From Enteractinococcus coprophilus (lineage in GTDB: Bacteria > Actinomycetota > Actinomycetes > Actinomycetales > Micrococcaceae), in NCBI RefSeq assembly GCF_006716305.1, contig NZ_VFOU01000001.1, forward strand, positions 434,001 through 498,000: DNA of 64,000 nucleotides, given 5' to 3'. The position numbers were made by a program, and so were the translations under genes. Positions 63,970 through 64,000 of this stretch are shown piece by piece. Numbering within the stretch: position 1 is the stretch's first letter; the number at the start of each line of letters is the position of its first letter. The notes beneath the pieces were generated by a model. The model did no database searches. It was not told the DNA's origin and was given only the letters and a program-made list of their open reading frames with translations.

Positions 63970-63999
63970 CCGGGCACGAACCCTGTGGTCCGTGCCCGG
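63970..63999. terminator. Hairpin at the right edge
   Basis: CCGGGCACG pairs with CGTGCCCGG around a 12-base loop. It probably ends a gene that lies beyond the window. Confidence 0.55.
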
Positions 64000-64000
64000 C

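Overview
The window looks like chromosomal DNA from an actinobacterium of the Micrococcales (Micrococcaceae-like). The evidence is moderate to high GC with strong AAGGAG-type ribosome binding sites, lipoprotein signal peptides, GntR/IclR/MarR/PadR regulators, and enzyme families of the Rhodococcus/Corynebacterium aromatic-catabolism type. I cannot name the genus from sequence alone. Most of the 64 kb reads as an island for lignin-derived and other aromatic acids, with several transport systems.

Left part (1-12.8 kb): the 3' end of a succinate-semialdehyde dehydrogenase; an Xre/RES toxin-antitoxin pair lying between two almost identical terminators; an acetolactate-synthase-like TPP enzyme; an NAD(P)-binding protein; and a BdhA-like butanediol dehydrogenase. 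A compact set follows (6.0-9.8 kb): a GTP cyclohydrolase II-RibD reductase fusion facing a glycosyltransferase, an atypical PTPS/QueD-fold protein and a zinc-poor dehydrogenase. I read this set as an uncharacterised pterin- or pyrimidine-derived small-molecule pathway. A tandem-duplicated serine hydrolase and an orphan ABC substrate-binding lipoprotein come next.

Central part (13-31 kb): an SDR, amidohydrolase, acyl-CoA dehydrogenase and MaoC operon with a divergent MarR regulator and a CoA ligase. It matches the side-chain shortening systems for hydroxycinnamates (cou/phd type). Next comes a four-gene operon for the gallate lower pathway (OMA tautomerase, OMA hydratase, CHA aldolase) with an XylE-type VOC dioxygenase. 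It is followed by GntR and PadR regulators and a LigM-like tetrahydrofolate-dependent aryl O-demethylase with its MetF partner. A complete ABC importer (binding protein, ATPase, two permeases) follows. Together these could take sinapate- or ferulate-type acids to syringate/vanillate, then gallate, then pyruvate and oxaloacetate.

Right part (31-64 kb): two near-identical MHS-family transporters, PaaK, PaaI, an enoyl-CoA hydratase and PaaZ. Three of these units carry PaaR-like operators, but the ring epoxidase PaaABCDE is absent. Also present are a CYP199-like P450 with a phthalate-dioxygenase-reductase-type partner and a third binding protein; a Rieske oxygenase with its own reductase and ferredoxin; a TctCBA transporter; and catC and catB-catR genes without catA. 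A DASS transporter gene beside catC is cut by a fresh IS481-family element with a perfect 15-bp target duplication. The window closes with a hypothetical gene, a decayed SDR pseudogene, a Rieske-tailed FAD oxidoreductase and a MatB-like malonyl-CoA synthetase.

All functional calls rest on motif reading and remembered family features. No searches were run.
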